From: Ulvibacterium sp965228935
GTDB lineage: Bacteria > Bacteroidota > Bacteroidia > Flavobacteriales > Flavobacteriaceae
DNA length: 64,000 nucleotides
Assembly (NCBI RefSeq): GCF_965228935.1
Contig: NZ_OZ245846.1
Coordinates: forward strand, 1,860,001 to 1,924,000
Direction of reading: 5' to 3'
Shown: positions 34,103-43,444 of the stretch, one piece after another
How the letters are laid out: each line of letters starts with the position of its first letter
Position numbering within the stretch: the first letter of the stretch is position 1
Position numbers and translations under genes: made by a program
The notes under the pieces: generated by a model
Seen by the model: the letters and a program-made list of their open reading frames with translations, nothing else
What the model was told of the DNA's origin: nothing
Database searches by the model: none

Positions 34103-34114
34103 TGATATTTGTCA
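34103..34114. promoter_or_regulatory. CRP/FNR-type palindrome upstream of tonB
   Basis: TGATATTTGTCA, inside the longer inverted repeat ACATGA-N6-TCATGT (34100-34117), lies 179 bp upstream of the tonB start. Read on the other strand it becomes ACATGACAAATATCATGT, very close to the site at 31613-31628. The rest of 33950-34292 shows no gene; it is AT-rich and must contain the tonB promoter. Confidence 0.5.
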
Positions 34115-34292
34115 TGTTTTTTCTGCTCTTATGATTTTACATTTATAGTAATAAACAATTGAACTATTTACTAGGATAATCGTATAATCCAAACGGCAAT
34201 TTTTTAATAACCCAATTGCATAGTTATCCTGGATTGACTTGATTTTATTAAGTATGGGTAGTATTTATATGTAACGCTAAATTTTTTTTAAG

Positions 34293-35021
34293 ATGAGACC
34301 TAAAAAAAACCCAAAAGCAGATTTAAATAAAGATAGCGGCCTTTTCTTCGTGATAGGCCTTACCATTGTTCTTTTTCTTACTTGGAGGGCTTTGGAGTAC
34401 AAAACGTATGAGACCGATAATTATGTCGCGGAAGCCATGAACGTGGTGGATGACATAAAGGAAAATGTACCGCAAACGGAACAGATCAAAACACCCCCAC
34501 CTCCTCCACCGCCATCCGCACCTGAAATTATAGAGGTGGTTGATGATACTGAGGAAATAGAGGAGACCATTATTGAAAGTACGGAAATAAACCAAGAAAC
34601 CGTAATCGATGCGGTAATGGAGGTTGATGATGTCGCCGTTGGCGAAGAGGAGGAAGATATTACGGTTCCCTTTGCCGTCATAGAAAATGTACCGATTTTT
34701 CCGGGCTGTGAGGATATGACCACCAATGCGGAGCGTAAGGCCTGTTTCCAAAAGAAAGTACAGGAGCACGTCATTAAAAACTTCAAGTATCCTGCTACCG
34801 CTGCCGAGCTAGGAATTCAGGGAAGGGTATTCGTTCAGTTTGTCATAGACACCAAAGGTTATATTACCAGCGTAAGGACACGCGGTCCGGATTCCAATTT
34901 GGAGAAAGAGGCCGGCCGTATTATAGCCTCCCTTCCTCAAATGACTCCCGGTATGCAAAGGGGTAGAGCTGTTAAAGTGCCTTATAGTATACCTGTAAGC
35001 TTTAAGTTACGAACCAACTAA
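34293..35021 (+). CDS. tonB: Energy transducer TonB
   Basis: A 242-residue TonB. It has one N-terminal transmembrane anchor (residues 16-32, LFFVIGLTIVLFLTWRAL), a Pro-rich stretch (TPPPPPPPSAPEI), an acidic periplasmic linker (DDTEEIEETIIESTEINQE) and a C-terminal domain (about 130-242): VPIFPGCEDM, YPATAAELGIQGRVFVQFVID and the closing VPYSIPVSFKLR. It transmits proton-motive force from ExbB/ExbD to TonB-dependent receptors such as those at 51643 and 57097. ExbB/ExbD are not adjacent. The FPGCEDM-x-KACFQKK Cys pair is typical of Bacteroidota TonB. Confidence 0.92.
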   Translation: MRPKKNPKADLNKDSGLFFVIGLTIVLFLTWRALEYKTYETDNYVAEAMNVVDDIKENVPQTEQIKTPPPPPPPSAPEIIEVVDDTEEIEETIIESTEINQETVIDAVMEVDDVAVGEEEEDITVPFAVIENVPIFPGCEDMTTNAERKACFQKKVQEHVIKNFKYPATAAELGIQGRVFVQFVIDTKGYITSVRTRGPDSNLEKEAGRIIASLPQMTPGMQRGRAVKVPYSIPVSFKLRTN

Positions 35022-35036
35022 CCTCATTGAAGGGCC

Positions 35037-35954
35037 CTAGTCCTTAGCCATCTGATAATCGGCTAGCTTCTGGGGCCCTTCCAACAATAACCGCACAATT
35101 TGCAAAGTGCCATCGTCCCTGGTGGCAATTTGCCATTTTATCAAGGCTATTGTTCCATTTTCGATTTCAATTCCCGTTATACTTCTGGGATGTACGCAGC
35201 TGCCATCATTAAAAAAAGGAATATCACCGGGCTCCGGAAAACGGGGCCTGTGCGTATGCCCCGCTATCGTAATCAAGAGCTTGTTCCTTAAGATCCACTT
35301 TTTGATTCGCCTCTCCACCTTTCGGAGTTCCTTATAGTTTTTTGCCGGACTTGTGGGATCGGCAATGCCCCATACCTGTAGAGGTTTCCAAAGTACCCGG
35401 ACCAAAAATCTGCCCCAACGCCAAAAAGTGTAGTTCCACCAATCTGCTTGATGGCCATGGGTCAAAAAAAGTTCTTGTTGCGTTTCCCGATGCTTTAGAA
35501 CTATGGCCTCATTATAGGTGATACCTTCAAAAAGCGCCTTGTCCCGATCATCAATGGGCTCAAAATAGCTGGACAAATGTTTTTTAACATATTGGGGGTC
35601 TTTATAGACCATATCATGGTTTCCCCAGACCATATGCAAACGATTTTCCAAATGAAATTGACGCAGCAACTTAAAAACATTTTTATGGGCCTCAAAGATG
35701 GATTCAAAATGTATATTCTCCCATAACTCGTCCCCATCACCCAACTCGCAGTATTGAAATCCCTCATTGAAGTAGTGTCGTAACGCATGGAAATAGATGT
35801 TCCGGTTGTTGGCAAAGTCATCCGCAAAACTGTTATCCCCCCGGTGACAATCGCTAAAAAGAATAAATTTGGAATGGTCATCAAAAGGAACTATCCTGGC
35901 ATTTTTGTAGGCCCTGGTTAACCGAAAATTGGAAGACATTCTTGTATTTTCCAT
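35037..35954 (-). CDS. Metallophosphoesterase (calcineurin-like, LpxH-like)
   Basis: A 305-residue cytoplasmic phosphoesterase. All blocks of the fold are visible: D-x-H as FILFSDCHRGDNSF, G-D-x-x-D as ELGDGDELWEN, G-N-H-D as MVWGNHDMVYKD, an intermediate His in FLTHGHQADWW, and the final G-H-x-H as TIAGHTHRPRFPEP. This order and spacing fit two-metal enzymes such as UDP-2,3-diacylglucosamine hydrolase (LpxH), although the substrate cannot be fixed and the family covers many phosphodiesters. No signal peptide. Convergent with tonB (15-bp gap) and divergent from the GAF gene. Confidence 0.85.
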   Translation of the reverse strand: MENTRMSSNFRLTRAYKNARIVPFDDHSKFILFSDCHRGDNSFADDFANNRNIYFHALRHYFNEGFQYCELGDGDELWENIHFESIFEAHKNVFKLLRQFHLENRLHMVWGNHDMVYKDPQYVKKHLSSYFEPIDDRDKALFEGITYNEAIVLKHRETQQELFLTHGHQADWWNYTFWRWGRFLVRVLWKPLQVWGIADPTSPAKNYKELRKVERRIKKWILRNKLLITIAGHTHRPRFPEPGDIPFFNDGSCVHPRSITGIEIENGTIALIKWQIATRDDGTLQIVRLLLEGPQKLADYQMAKD

Positions 35955-36053
35955 AAATATCCAAAAAAAGAGGTGAAACCCTTAAGGAATACCTTAACAA
36001 TATTCCATTTTTTCTTTTGTAACTTTACCCTCCCTTAAACGACTAACATAGTT

Positions 36054-38435
36054 ATGGAGGACAACAGAAATGTAGAGTCACCCTTTATTCAGCTAATCAG
36101 TTTTAACAAATTGCTTCAACAGTATGATGCTATGCTCGAAAGTGATGACGAGTTTTTGGTGGCAAAGGCAAAACGTATCCTAGAGGCACAGGCGCCCTAT
36201 CCGGAACTTCGTGAAGGGTTTGTAGATGTCTCTCTTTTGAAAAAACACGAAAAGGTAATACGCATTATTCTACAGGATGCCTTTTCCGAGGTGCTGACGG
36301 ACAATGAAATAAAAGCAGGTTCGATACCCTTTGATAACGTGGTCTTTAATTCCTCAAGACGATTTCAAAAAATATTGGAGAACGCAGGAAAGGATTTCGT
36401 CCCTGAGATGCGGAATATGCCTGAGGATCAAATGTATATCGTGGCCTGTACCGTTATCCTAAATTACCATTACGGATTTCCCTTGGATTTCAAAAGGCCT
36501 TTTTTCTATGATATCCCGGATGCCAATGGGGTAATGCGGCACTATCGAATTTTGTACAACGCCGATTTTTTTGAAATACATCCAACGGAAAAAGCCAAGG
36601 ATTTGACCCAGGACGATGTGGACGAACTCTTGGAAAATTTTGATAATCCGGAAATCTGGAAAGAGAAGATTCCTCCCAATAGTTTTATTTCCAAAGGTTT
36701 CGTGATATCCAATATGTTCGATGTAACGGTAGAACACTCCATTTCCGAGATAAAATCAGGTCTTATCGCCAGTGACAAAAGGGGTAGCGATAACTTTATG
36801 GAGGAACTTCAGGAGACATTCCAATCGTTTTTTAACCTTCCTGAAATCAAGGTAGGTTTTGTTGCCTACAATCCTGAGACGAATCAGTTCGAGAAAGTCT
36901 ATGGAAAAGGAATGAACAGTTTTATTCTAAACCATTCGGAAACGGAGGCTTGTGATGAGGCCTTATGTCAGGGGTCGTATTGCAAATTGTTGAAGGACAA
37001 CGAGTACTTCGCCATTTCCAATGTCGATAAATACTTCAAGATTTCCGGGGGGACCAATCCCTACAAAAATTTGAAAGAGCAGGGTATAAAGAGCGCCATT
37101 TTTGCGCCTATTGCGGATAATGGAAAATTGCTCGGGGTCCTGGAATTGGTTTCCAAAAAAGTTAATGAGTTGAATAGTGTCAACGCTACCAAATTGGAGG
37201 ATGTAATGCCTTACATAGTCTCCGCGGTGCAACGCTCCAAAGCCGAAGAGGAGAATTTGATAGATGCCATTATCCAGCATGAATGTACTTCGGTCCATGA
37301 ATCCGTTTACTGGCGTTTTAGGGAAGAGGCCAAGCGTTTTATAAAGGATAATTTGGAGGGAGGGCAACCCTCTTTCAAGGAGATTGTTTTTAAGGACGTA
37401 TATCCGCTATATGGCCAAATAGACATCAAGAACTCCTCCCAAGCCAGAAATATGGCTATTCAACGGGATTTGATGATACAGCTTTCCGAGATCAACGATG
37501 TTTTGGCCGAGGCTTTCCGGTTAAACAAATTGCCTATCTACGAGGAGCTGATGTTTAGGGTAAACAACCATATTGATGCCATTAAGGAGGTCCTTCATAC
37601 CAATAGCGAACAGGCGATTTTCAATTTTGTTAAGGAAGAGATCGTCCCGGTTTTTAAGCATTTGAAGCAAATGGACGACACCTTGCTGAATTTGATATCC
37701 GCTTATGAGTCCAAAATCGACAAGGGAACGGAATCCTATTATGACCATCGTAGAAACTACGATGAAACGGTGATGGAGATCAACCAGGAACTGGTAGCCG
37801 TAATGGATAAGAAACAGGAAGATGCCCAAGCCATGTTCCCACATTATTTTGAACGATATAAAACGGATGGGGTAGAACACAATATGTATATCGGGGATTC
37901 CATTGTTGGTGATCGGGATTTTGACCCCCTCTATCTGAACAATCTTAGATTGTGGCAACTTCAGGTAATGTGCGAAATGGAGAACACGCACTACAACCTT
38001 AAACCGCATCTCCCGGTACCTTTGGATGTGGCGTCGCTTATATTGGTATATAACACTTCCCTGTCCATTCGTTTTCGTATGGACGAGAAACGCTTTGACG
38101 TGGATGGAACGTACAACGCCCGTTATGAAATCATTAAAAAACGGATAGACAAGTCGTTTGTCAAAGGAACCAATGAACGCCTTACCCAACCCGGAAAAAT
38201 GGTCATCGTATACTCTCAAAAGAAGGATGAACTGGAATATTTGAGATACGTTAAATTCCTGAAATCCAAAGGTTATTTTGATGGTAAGGTAGAAATTGTA
38301 GAGTTGGAGGGGCTACAAGGGGTTTCCGGCCTAAAGGCCATTAGGGCCGACATTTTGTATAAAACCAAGGATACCAAAACTTCAGTCGAAAAAACGTATA
38401 CCTATGACGACCTTATGGAAGAATTGAAGTCCTAA
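36054..38435 (+). CDS. GAF domain-containing protein
   Basis: A 793-residue soluble protein conserved in Flavobacteriia. Residues 1-230 form an unknown N-terminal region (FNKLLQQYDAMLESDDEFLVA; LDFKRPFFYDIPDANGVMRHY). A GAF domain spans about 250-395 (IKVGFVAYNPETNQFEKVYG, GIKSAIFAPIADNGKLLGVL, ELVSKK), which would bind a small ligand or cyclic nucleotide. The C-terminal half is mostly helical without recognisable catalytic motifs (INQELVAVMDKKQEDAQAM; a block FMDEKRFDVDGTYNARYEI, here read as RMDEKRFDVDGTYNARYE). A signalling or scaffold role is inferred. Its stop overlaps the stop of the convergent HD-Pycsar gene by four bases (38432-38435), so their transcripts meet. Confidence 0.72.
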   Translation: MEDNRNVESPFIQLISFNKLLQQYDAMLESDDEFLVAKAKRILEAQAPYPELREGFVDVSLLKKHEKVIRIILQDAFSEVLTDNEIKAGSIPFDNVVFNSSRRFQKILENAGKDFVPEMRNMPEDQMYIVACTVILNYHYGFPLDFKRPFFYDIPDANGVMRHYRILYNADFFEIHPTEKAKDLTQDDVDELLENFDNPEIWKEKIPPNSFISKGFVISNMFDVTVEHSISEIKSGLIASDKRGSDNFMEELQETFQSFFNLPEIKVGFVAYNPETNQFEKVYGKGMNSFILNHSETEACDEALCQGSYCKLLKDNEYFAISNVDKYFKISGGTNPYKNLKEQGIKSAIFAPIADNGKLLGVLELVSKKVNELNSVNATKLEDVMPYIVSAVQRSKAEEENLIDAIIQHECTSVHESVYWRFREEAKRFIKDNLEGGQPSFKEIVFKDVYPLYGQIDIKNSSQARNMAIQRDLMIQLSEINDVLAEAFRLNKLPIYEELMFRVNNHIDAIKEVLHTNSEQAIFNFVKEEIVPVFKHLKQMDDTLLNLISAYESKIDKGTESYYDHRRNYDETVMEINQELVAVMDKKQEDAQAMFPHYFERYKTDGVEHNMYIGDSIVGDRDFDPLYLNNLRLWQLQVMCEMENTHYNLKPHLPVPLDVASLILVYNTSLSIRFRMDEKRFDVDGTYNARYEIIKKRIDKSFVKGTNERLTQPGKMVIVYSQKKDELEYLRYVKFLKSKGYFDGKVEIVELEGLQGVSGLKAIRADILYKTKDTKTSVEKTYTYDDLMEELKS

Positions 38436-39637
38436 GGCCTAGGCAGTTCCAATATTCTTTCCGGCCCAAAAAATTTAAAGGCTACGCCAAAGGCAATCAC
38501 GGAGATTATCATGCCTATCATAAAGATTGTGTAGGTTAAACGTAGTATTCTATATTTTTTATCCAAGACCTTTCCCAGGAAATACAGGTCCTTGGTCAAG
38601 GATTTGTACACATAGGTCTGATCTTTGATCAATTCTTGAATGGCCCATTCGTACTCCGGAAGTTTCATTTTGTGAAAGTTGCCAAAAAAGAGCAGATTTA
38701 CCTTTTGTTCCTTTACATCATCCTTCGTAAACTCACCCCTAGTAACGTTGGGCCGCGTGGCTAAAATGGAGAGCACCATGGACACAACACTAAATACTAT
38801 AAAAATAACGGTTGGATAAATAAGGTAATCGTTGGATGGATTATCCAGTTTGGGGATGAGGTTGGCCAAAACCAGCGAAATGATGATTGCGTTAACGGAC
38901 AACAATATATTGGCCTTGGTATCCGCAATATCGCTTAGCTTTAAATGATTGCGCATGGTAACCCTGAATAAGGTCTGTATGCCACGCTCCGGACTTTGAT
39001 TTTTTAGCTGTGCCTTAAGTTGTTCCTTCTTTAAAAGCTTTCTGTCATCCTTTTTGCTTTTCAAAATATCGGCCAAATTTTTGTCCTTGCGATCCTGCCA
39101 ATTTTCCTTGGCGTAATCCGTATAAAAGCGATGTTCGGTTCGAAACATTTTTACATTGGCCTCTTGCCACTCCTTGAACGAATATTCCGCAATGCCCAAT
39201 TTTGCCAATTCCTCTCGAAGTAGTTCGGAAGTTTCTAGATAGCTCTTTTGTCCCAAGTGTGACGCGTCCGCATCCCGAATTATTTCTTCTGAAAGATTTT
39301 TGGGCTGATAATAGCGTTTTGTGGCCATAATTAATGCCGAAACGTCCTGAATCAAGCCATTATCCAAACCCTGGGATTCCAAAAATTCCTTGGCTATGGA
39401 GCAACTGGACTCCTCATGATTTTCCGTGCCCTTTGTGTACCCGGTGTCGTGAAGCCATGCGGCAAGAACAAGTGTATTATTTTCTTTATCTTTTAAGTTG
39501 TAAAAATTCAATAATTCTTGTGTACTTTCAACTACGCGTTGGGTATGGCGCAAGTTGTGGTACAGATACTTGGGATCCAATTGATTGGTCAATAAATCGG
39601 TTACAAAATGTTCAGTTTTTTCAAGAATTTCCGACAT
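38432..39637 (-). CDS. HD domain fused to a Pycsar-effector-type (PycTM) membrane module
   Basis: I start it at the ATG at 39637 (MSEILEKTEHFV), giving 401 residues; an ATG at 39661 would add eight. Residues 20-200 are an HD phosphohydrolase domain: H31 in YHNLRHTQRV, the H63-D64 pair in AAWLHDTGY, a further His in ENHEESSCSIA and the Asp in IIRDADASHLG. A charged linker (KSKKDDRKLLKKEQLKAQLK) leads to a C-terminal module with two helices near 245-310 (ADTKANILLSVNAIIISLVL; PTVIFIVFSVVSMVLSIL) and two near the end (LTYTIFMIGMIISVIAFGV). That module is the Pycsar-effector (formerly DUF5706) fold, which damages membranes when activated by a cyclic pyrimidine nucleotide. No pyrimidine cyclase is nearby. 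Confidence 0.75.
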   Translation of the reverse strand: MSEILEKTEHFVTDLLTNQLDPKYLYHNLRHTQRVVESTQELLNFYNLKDKENNTLVLAAWLHDTGYTKGTENHEESSCSIAKEFLESQGLDNGLIQDVSALIMATKRYYQPKNLSEEIIRDADASHLGQKSYLETSELLREELAKLGIAEYSFKEWQEANVKMFRTEHRFYTDYAKENWQDRKDKNLADILKSKKDDRKLLKKEQLKAQLKNQSPERGIQTLFRVTMRNHLKLSDIADTKANILLSVNAIIISLVLANLIPKLDNPSNDYLIYPTVIFIVFSVVSMVLSILATRPNVTRGEFTKDDVKEQKVNLLFFGNFHKMKLPEYEWAIQELIKDQTYVYKSLTKDLYFLGKVLDKKYRILRLTYTIFMIGMIISVIAFGVAFKFFGPERILELPRP

Positions 39638-39694
39638 ACCAAGAGATTTAATGGATTTCACAAATTACAAAAATTTAGTTTCTAGAGCATCTTT

Positions 39695-42600
39695 ATGAAG
39701 AAATATTACTCAATACTCGTACTTCTCCTATTCGTTAGTAGTTGTGCAACATACAAAACAAAATATTTGGCAGGGACGGGACCCTCCAGTTCCCCGACCG
39801 ATAAACAAGTATCCCATACGTTTTATTTGATCGGGGATGCCGGTTTGTCGCCCATAGGGGATATGAATCCTGCACTCCGGATGTTTAAAAATAGGTTGGA
39901 TAAAGCCGATAAGAACAGCACGGCTATTTTTTTGGGGGATAATATCTATCCTGAAGGATTGCCTGACCCAAAGAAGGATGCCATGGCCTATAAAACAGCG
40001 GCAAATCATATGGACGCCCAATTGGAAACGCTACAAAATTATAAGGGTAGACCGCTTTTTATTCCAGGCAACCACGATTGGTATAACGAAGGCCTGGAAG
40101 GGCTGGAACGTCAGGAAGACTACATAAAGGAAAGGCTGAAGCAAAAAGATCCCTTTCTTCCCGAAAACGGATGTCCTTTGGAAACCATTGAAATAAGCGA
40201 GGATTTGGTAGTGATCGTTATAGACACCAAGTGGTATTTGACCAATTGGGACAAGCACCCGAAAATGAACGATAAATGTGATATTAAAAGTAGGGATAAA
40301 TTTTTGTTGGAACTCGCGGATGAAATCAAGGATAATAGGCAACGTACCACCATAATAGCACTGCATCATCCCATGTTCAGCTATGGGCCGCACGGAGGAC
40401 AATTTTCCCTTCGCCAACAACTATATCCGGACAATGGCAACTTTCCCCTACCTTTTTTAGGGTCTTTGGCCAACTTGCTAAGGAAGACCACGGGAGCCTC
40501 AACAGAAGATTTACAGAACAAACGGTATAGGGAGCTCAGAAATAGAATTACAACTTTGGCCCAATATTCGGAAAAGGTCATATTCGCATCCGGCCATGAA
40601 CATACCTTACAATATATTGTCGAGAAAGGCATCCCCCAAATTGTAAGTGGTTCTGGAGCCAAAAAGGGGAATACGCGACTTTTGAACGGAAGCAAATTCT
40701 CCACGGGAAGGATGGGTTATGCCACTTTGGAGGTCTTTGAAGATGGCTCTTCCTTTGTGACCTACTATGGGGTGGGAGAGGATGGTTCCGAGGAACGATT
40801 GTTTGCCTCCCCGGTCTTACCTCCGGATAAAAAACCTAGCAAGACTATTTATCCGGAAACCTTTCCCGATACGGTAAGAGCCTCCATTTATTCTGATGAG
40901 GAAATTGATAAATCCGGTTTCTTCAAGACAGTTTGGGGAGAGCGCTATCGCAAATATTATGCAACCGAAGTTGCTGCACCTACGGTGGATTTGGATATAC
41001 TCTTGGGGGGACTGAGACCGGTTAAAAAGGGAGGGGGCAATCAATCCAAATCGTTAAGGTTACGTCATAAAAGCGGAAAAGAATACGTAATGCGGGCCTT
41101 ACGCAAACAGGCGGATTTGTATCTACAAGCCATGGTATTTACAGATCAATACATAACCGATGATTTGGAGGATACCTATACTGTGGAATTGCTGGAGGAC
41201 TTTTATACCGGATCGCATCCCTATGCCCCTTTTACCGTAGGTACACTTTCCGATGCCGTTAACATCTATCATACCAATCCGATCCTTTATTATATTCCAA
41301 AGCAAGATGCCTTAAAGGAATTTAACGAAGAATTTGGGGATGAATTGTATATGATAGAGGAGCATGCCGGTGATGGGCATGGGGATTTAAAAAGCTATGG
41401 TTATGCCGATGAACTTAAAAGTACGGATGCCATGCTGGAGGATCTTCGTGACGATGAAAAATATGAGGTGGACAGTGAAATGTATCTAAGGGCCCGATTA
41501 TTTGATATGGCAATCGGGGATTGGGACCGTCATGTAGATCAGTGGCGTTGGGCCGAATTTAAGAACAAGGACACAGGAAAGATTATCTACAGACCTGTGC
41601 CAAGGGATAGGGATCAGGCCTATTCCATAATGGGCGATGGCCTTTTAATGGGCCTGGCCACTCGTATTATTCCCAGTTTAAGGTTAATGGAAGGGTTTAA
41701 CGAGGAAATAAGAAGTGTTCAGGGCTTTAATTCATCCCCCAAAACTTACGTTTTGGATATGGCGGTATTAACGGAGACCAACCCACTGCAATGGAGGGAC
41801 CAAGCCAAGTTCATACAGGATAACCTGACCTCTGAAGTAATCGATAAAGCTTTTCAATATTTTCCGCAAGAAGTAAGGGACGAAACCGTAGAAAATATAA
41901 AGCGGATCCTTTTGTCCAGGATAGATAGAATTGACCAGACCGCAATGGACTACTACCGTGTTATGAACAAATATGCCACGATAATCGGTACGGACAAGGA
42001 CGATTGGTTTCAAATAACACGTACCAGTTCCAACGAGACCGAGGTAAAGGTATATCGTATTATCGATGGGAAAAAGGATAGGTTGTTTTTCAACAAAACG
42101 TTCTCTGCCCAAACAACCAAGGAACTCTGGATATATGGCCTGGATGACGATGACTATTTTGAGGTAACCGGTGAGCACAACAATAGGATACGATTACGAC
42201 TGATCGGTGGCCAGAACAATGATATTTATGACATTAAAAATGGAAATCGGGTTGCCATCTATGACCATAAAAGCAAGAAAAATACACTGAAAGAAGTACG
42301 TGGGGCAAAAGTAAAATTGACCAACGATTATGAGACCAATACGTATAGGCCCTTAAAGATTAGGAATAGTACAAACCAAATTATTCCCACCATCGGGTTT
42401 AATCCAGATGATGGGGTAAAAATAGGCTTTACCGACACCTACACTTTTAATGGTTTTCGTCAGAACCCATTTACCCAACAACATACATTGAATGCGGCGT
42501 TCTATTTTGCCACAAACGGTTTTGAGTTGGGATATACAGGTGAATTTGCCCATATATTCGAAAATTGGAACTTTGAGCTGGGGGCACGTTTTACTAGCCC

Positions 42601-43405
42601 CAATTTCGCCATCAACTTTTTTGGTTTTGGCAACGATACACCAAATTTTGATGATGACCTGGAGTTGGACTTCAATCGGGTAAAATTGCAGACTTTGCGA
42701 TTCTCACCTGCATTGGTCTGGCGCGGACAGTTAGGAGGCAAGGTACGCTTAGGGGTTGCCTATGAGACGATAGATGTGGAAGAGACGGAAGACCGATTTA
42801 TCAATGAATACGCTGAAGAAAATGTTCTGATCCCGGAAAACAGCTTTTTGGGCGTGGATGGGGAATATACTTTTAGCAATGCCGATTATTCCGGATTCCC
42901 TACCTTGGGAATGGCCACTTCACTACGGGCCGGGTATCGAAGCAATGTGAGCAACTCGGGAAGTTTTGGATATGTCGTTCCCAGCCTTACCATAGCCTAT
43001 AAACTGGTATCCAGCGGTCGTTTGGTTTTAGGAACCAAGATGAAGGGCCACTTCAATATCGGGGACGGTTATGAATTTTATCAAGCGGCCAGTATTGGGG
43101 GTGTGGACGGACTTCGAGGATTTCGGAACCAGAGATTTACTGGCAAGAAGGCCTATTATCAAAATACCGATATTCGGTATAGTTTTCGTAAGATGCGTAC
43201 AGGAATTGTGCCCACGGCCTTGGGGATGTTCGCCGGTTTTGACTATGGGAGGGTCTGGCAGCCCGATCAGGATTCCGACACCTGGCATACATCTTACGGT
43301 CTTGGATTTTTTGCCAATGCCGCCGATATTTTCTCCTTCCGGACTGCCTTGTTCAATAGTACGGATGGGCCTCGGTTTACCTTTGGTGTAGGTTTTGGTT
43401 TTTAG
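39695..43405 (+). CDS. Metallophosphoesterase / kinase-like / outer-membrane barrel fusion lipoprotein
   Basis: A 1236-residue protein with lipobox Cys17 (LLLFVSSCATYK). Residues 45-380 are a calcineurin-type phosphoesterase: FYLIGDAGLSPI, IFLGDNIYPEG, IPGNHDWYN, IALHHPMFSYGPHG and FASGHEHTL. The middle (about 440-760) has kinase-like landmarks: Lys471 in YVMRALRKQ, GDWDRHVDQW (608-617) and PRDRDQAY (636-643), the last two resembling the x-D-R-H-x-x-x-W and D-x-D loops of HipA/FAM20/CotH-type kinases. The final 400 residues are a BamA/surface-antigen-type barrel (VVPSLTIAYKLVSSGRLVLG; GVDGLRGFRNQRFTGK; terminal FTFGVGFGF). It starts 57 bp from the divergent HD-Pycsar gene. Similar phosphatase-barrel proteins exist in Bacteroidota; the kinase reading is mine. 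Confidence 0.75.
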   Translation: MKKYYSILVLLLFVSSCATYKTKYLAGTGPSSSPTDKQVSHTFYLIGDAGLSPIGDMNPALRMFKNRLDKADKNSTAIFLGDNIYPEGLPDPKKDAMAYKTAANHMDAQLETLQNYKGRPLFIPGNHDWYNEGLEGLERQEDYIKERLKQKDPFLPENGCPLETIEISEDLVVIVIDTKWYLTNWDKHPKMNDKCDIKSRDKFLLELADEIKDNRQRTTIIALHHPMFSYGPHGGQFSLRQQLYPDNGNFPLPFLGSLANLLRKTTGASTEDLQNKRYRELRNRITTLAQYSEKVIFASGHEHTLQYIVEKGIPQIVSGSGAKKGNTRLLNGSKFSTGRMGYATLEVFEDGSSFVTYYGVGEDGSEERLFASPVLPPDKKPSKTIYPETFPDTVRASIYSDEEIDKSGFFKTVWGERYRKYYATEVAAPTVDLDILLGGLRPVKKGGGNQSKSLRLRHKSGKEYVMRALRKQADLYLQAMVFTDQYITDDLEDTYTVELLEDFYTGSHPYAPFTVGTLSDAVNIYHTNPILYYIPKQDALKEFNEEFGDELYMIEEHAGDGHGDLKSYGYADELKSTDAMLEDLRDDEKYEVDSEMYLRARLFDMAIGDWDRHVDQWRWAEFKNKDTGKIIYRPVPRDRDQAYSIMGDGLLMGLATRIIPSLRLMEGFNEEIRSVQGFNSSPKTYVLDMAVLTETNPLQWRDQAKFIQDNLTSEVIDKAFQYFPQEVRDETVENIKRILLSRIDRIDQTAMDYYRVMNKYATIIGTDKDDWFQITRTSSNETEVKVYRIIDGKKDRLFFNKTFSAQTTKELWIYGLDDDDYFEVTGEHNNRIRLRLIGGQNNDIYDIKNGNRVAIYDHKSKKNTLKEVRGAKVKLTNDYETNTYRPLKIRNSTNQIIPTIGFNPDDGVKIGFTDTYTFNGFRQNPFTQQHTLNAAFYFATNGFELGYTGEFAHIFENWNFELGARFTSPNFAINFFGFGNDTPNFDDDLELDFNRVKLQTLRFSPALVWRGQLGGKVRLGVAYETIDVEETEDRFINEYAEENVLIPENSFLGVDGEYTFSNADYSGFPTLGMATSLRAGYRSNVSNSGSFGYVVPSLTIAYKLVSSGRLVLGTKMKGHFNIGDGYEFYQAASIGGVDGLRGFRNQRFTGKKAYYQNTDIRYSFRKMRTGIVPTALGMFAGFDYGRVWQPDQDSDTWHTSYGLGFFANAADIFSFRTALFNSTDGPRFTFGVGFGF

Positions 43406-43444
43406 GAGCTAAACTTCCTTTGTTTGCTTGTTGGAGGCACAGGA

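Noticed and set aside
34323..34786. Long minus-strand frames opposite tonB
   Set aside because: They are antisense to the clear TonB reading frame; Gly/Trp/Arg- and Ser-rich translations come from the Pro-rich and acidic codons on the other strand.
38432..39661. A complete Pycsar defence system
   Set aside because: Only the effector-type module is present, fused to HD; no cyclase gene lies within the neighbouring genes, so I call it an orphan fusion.
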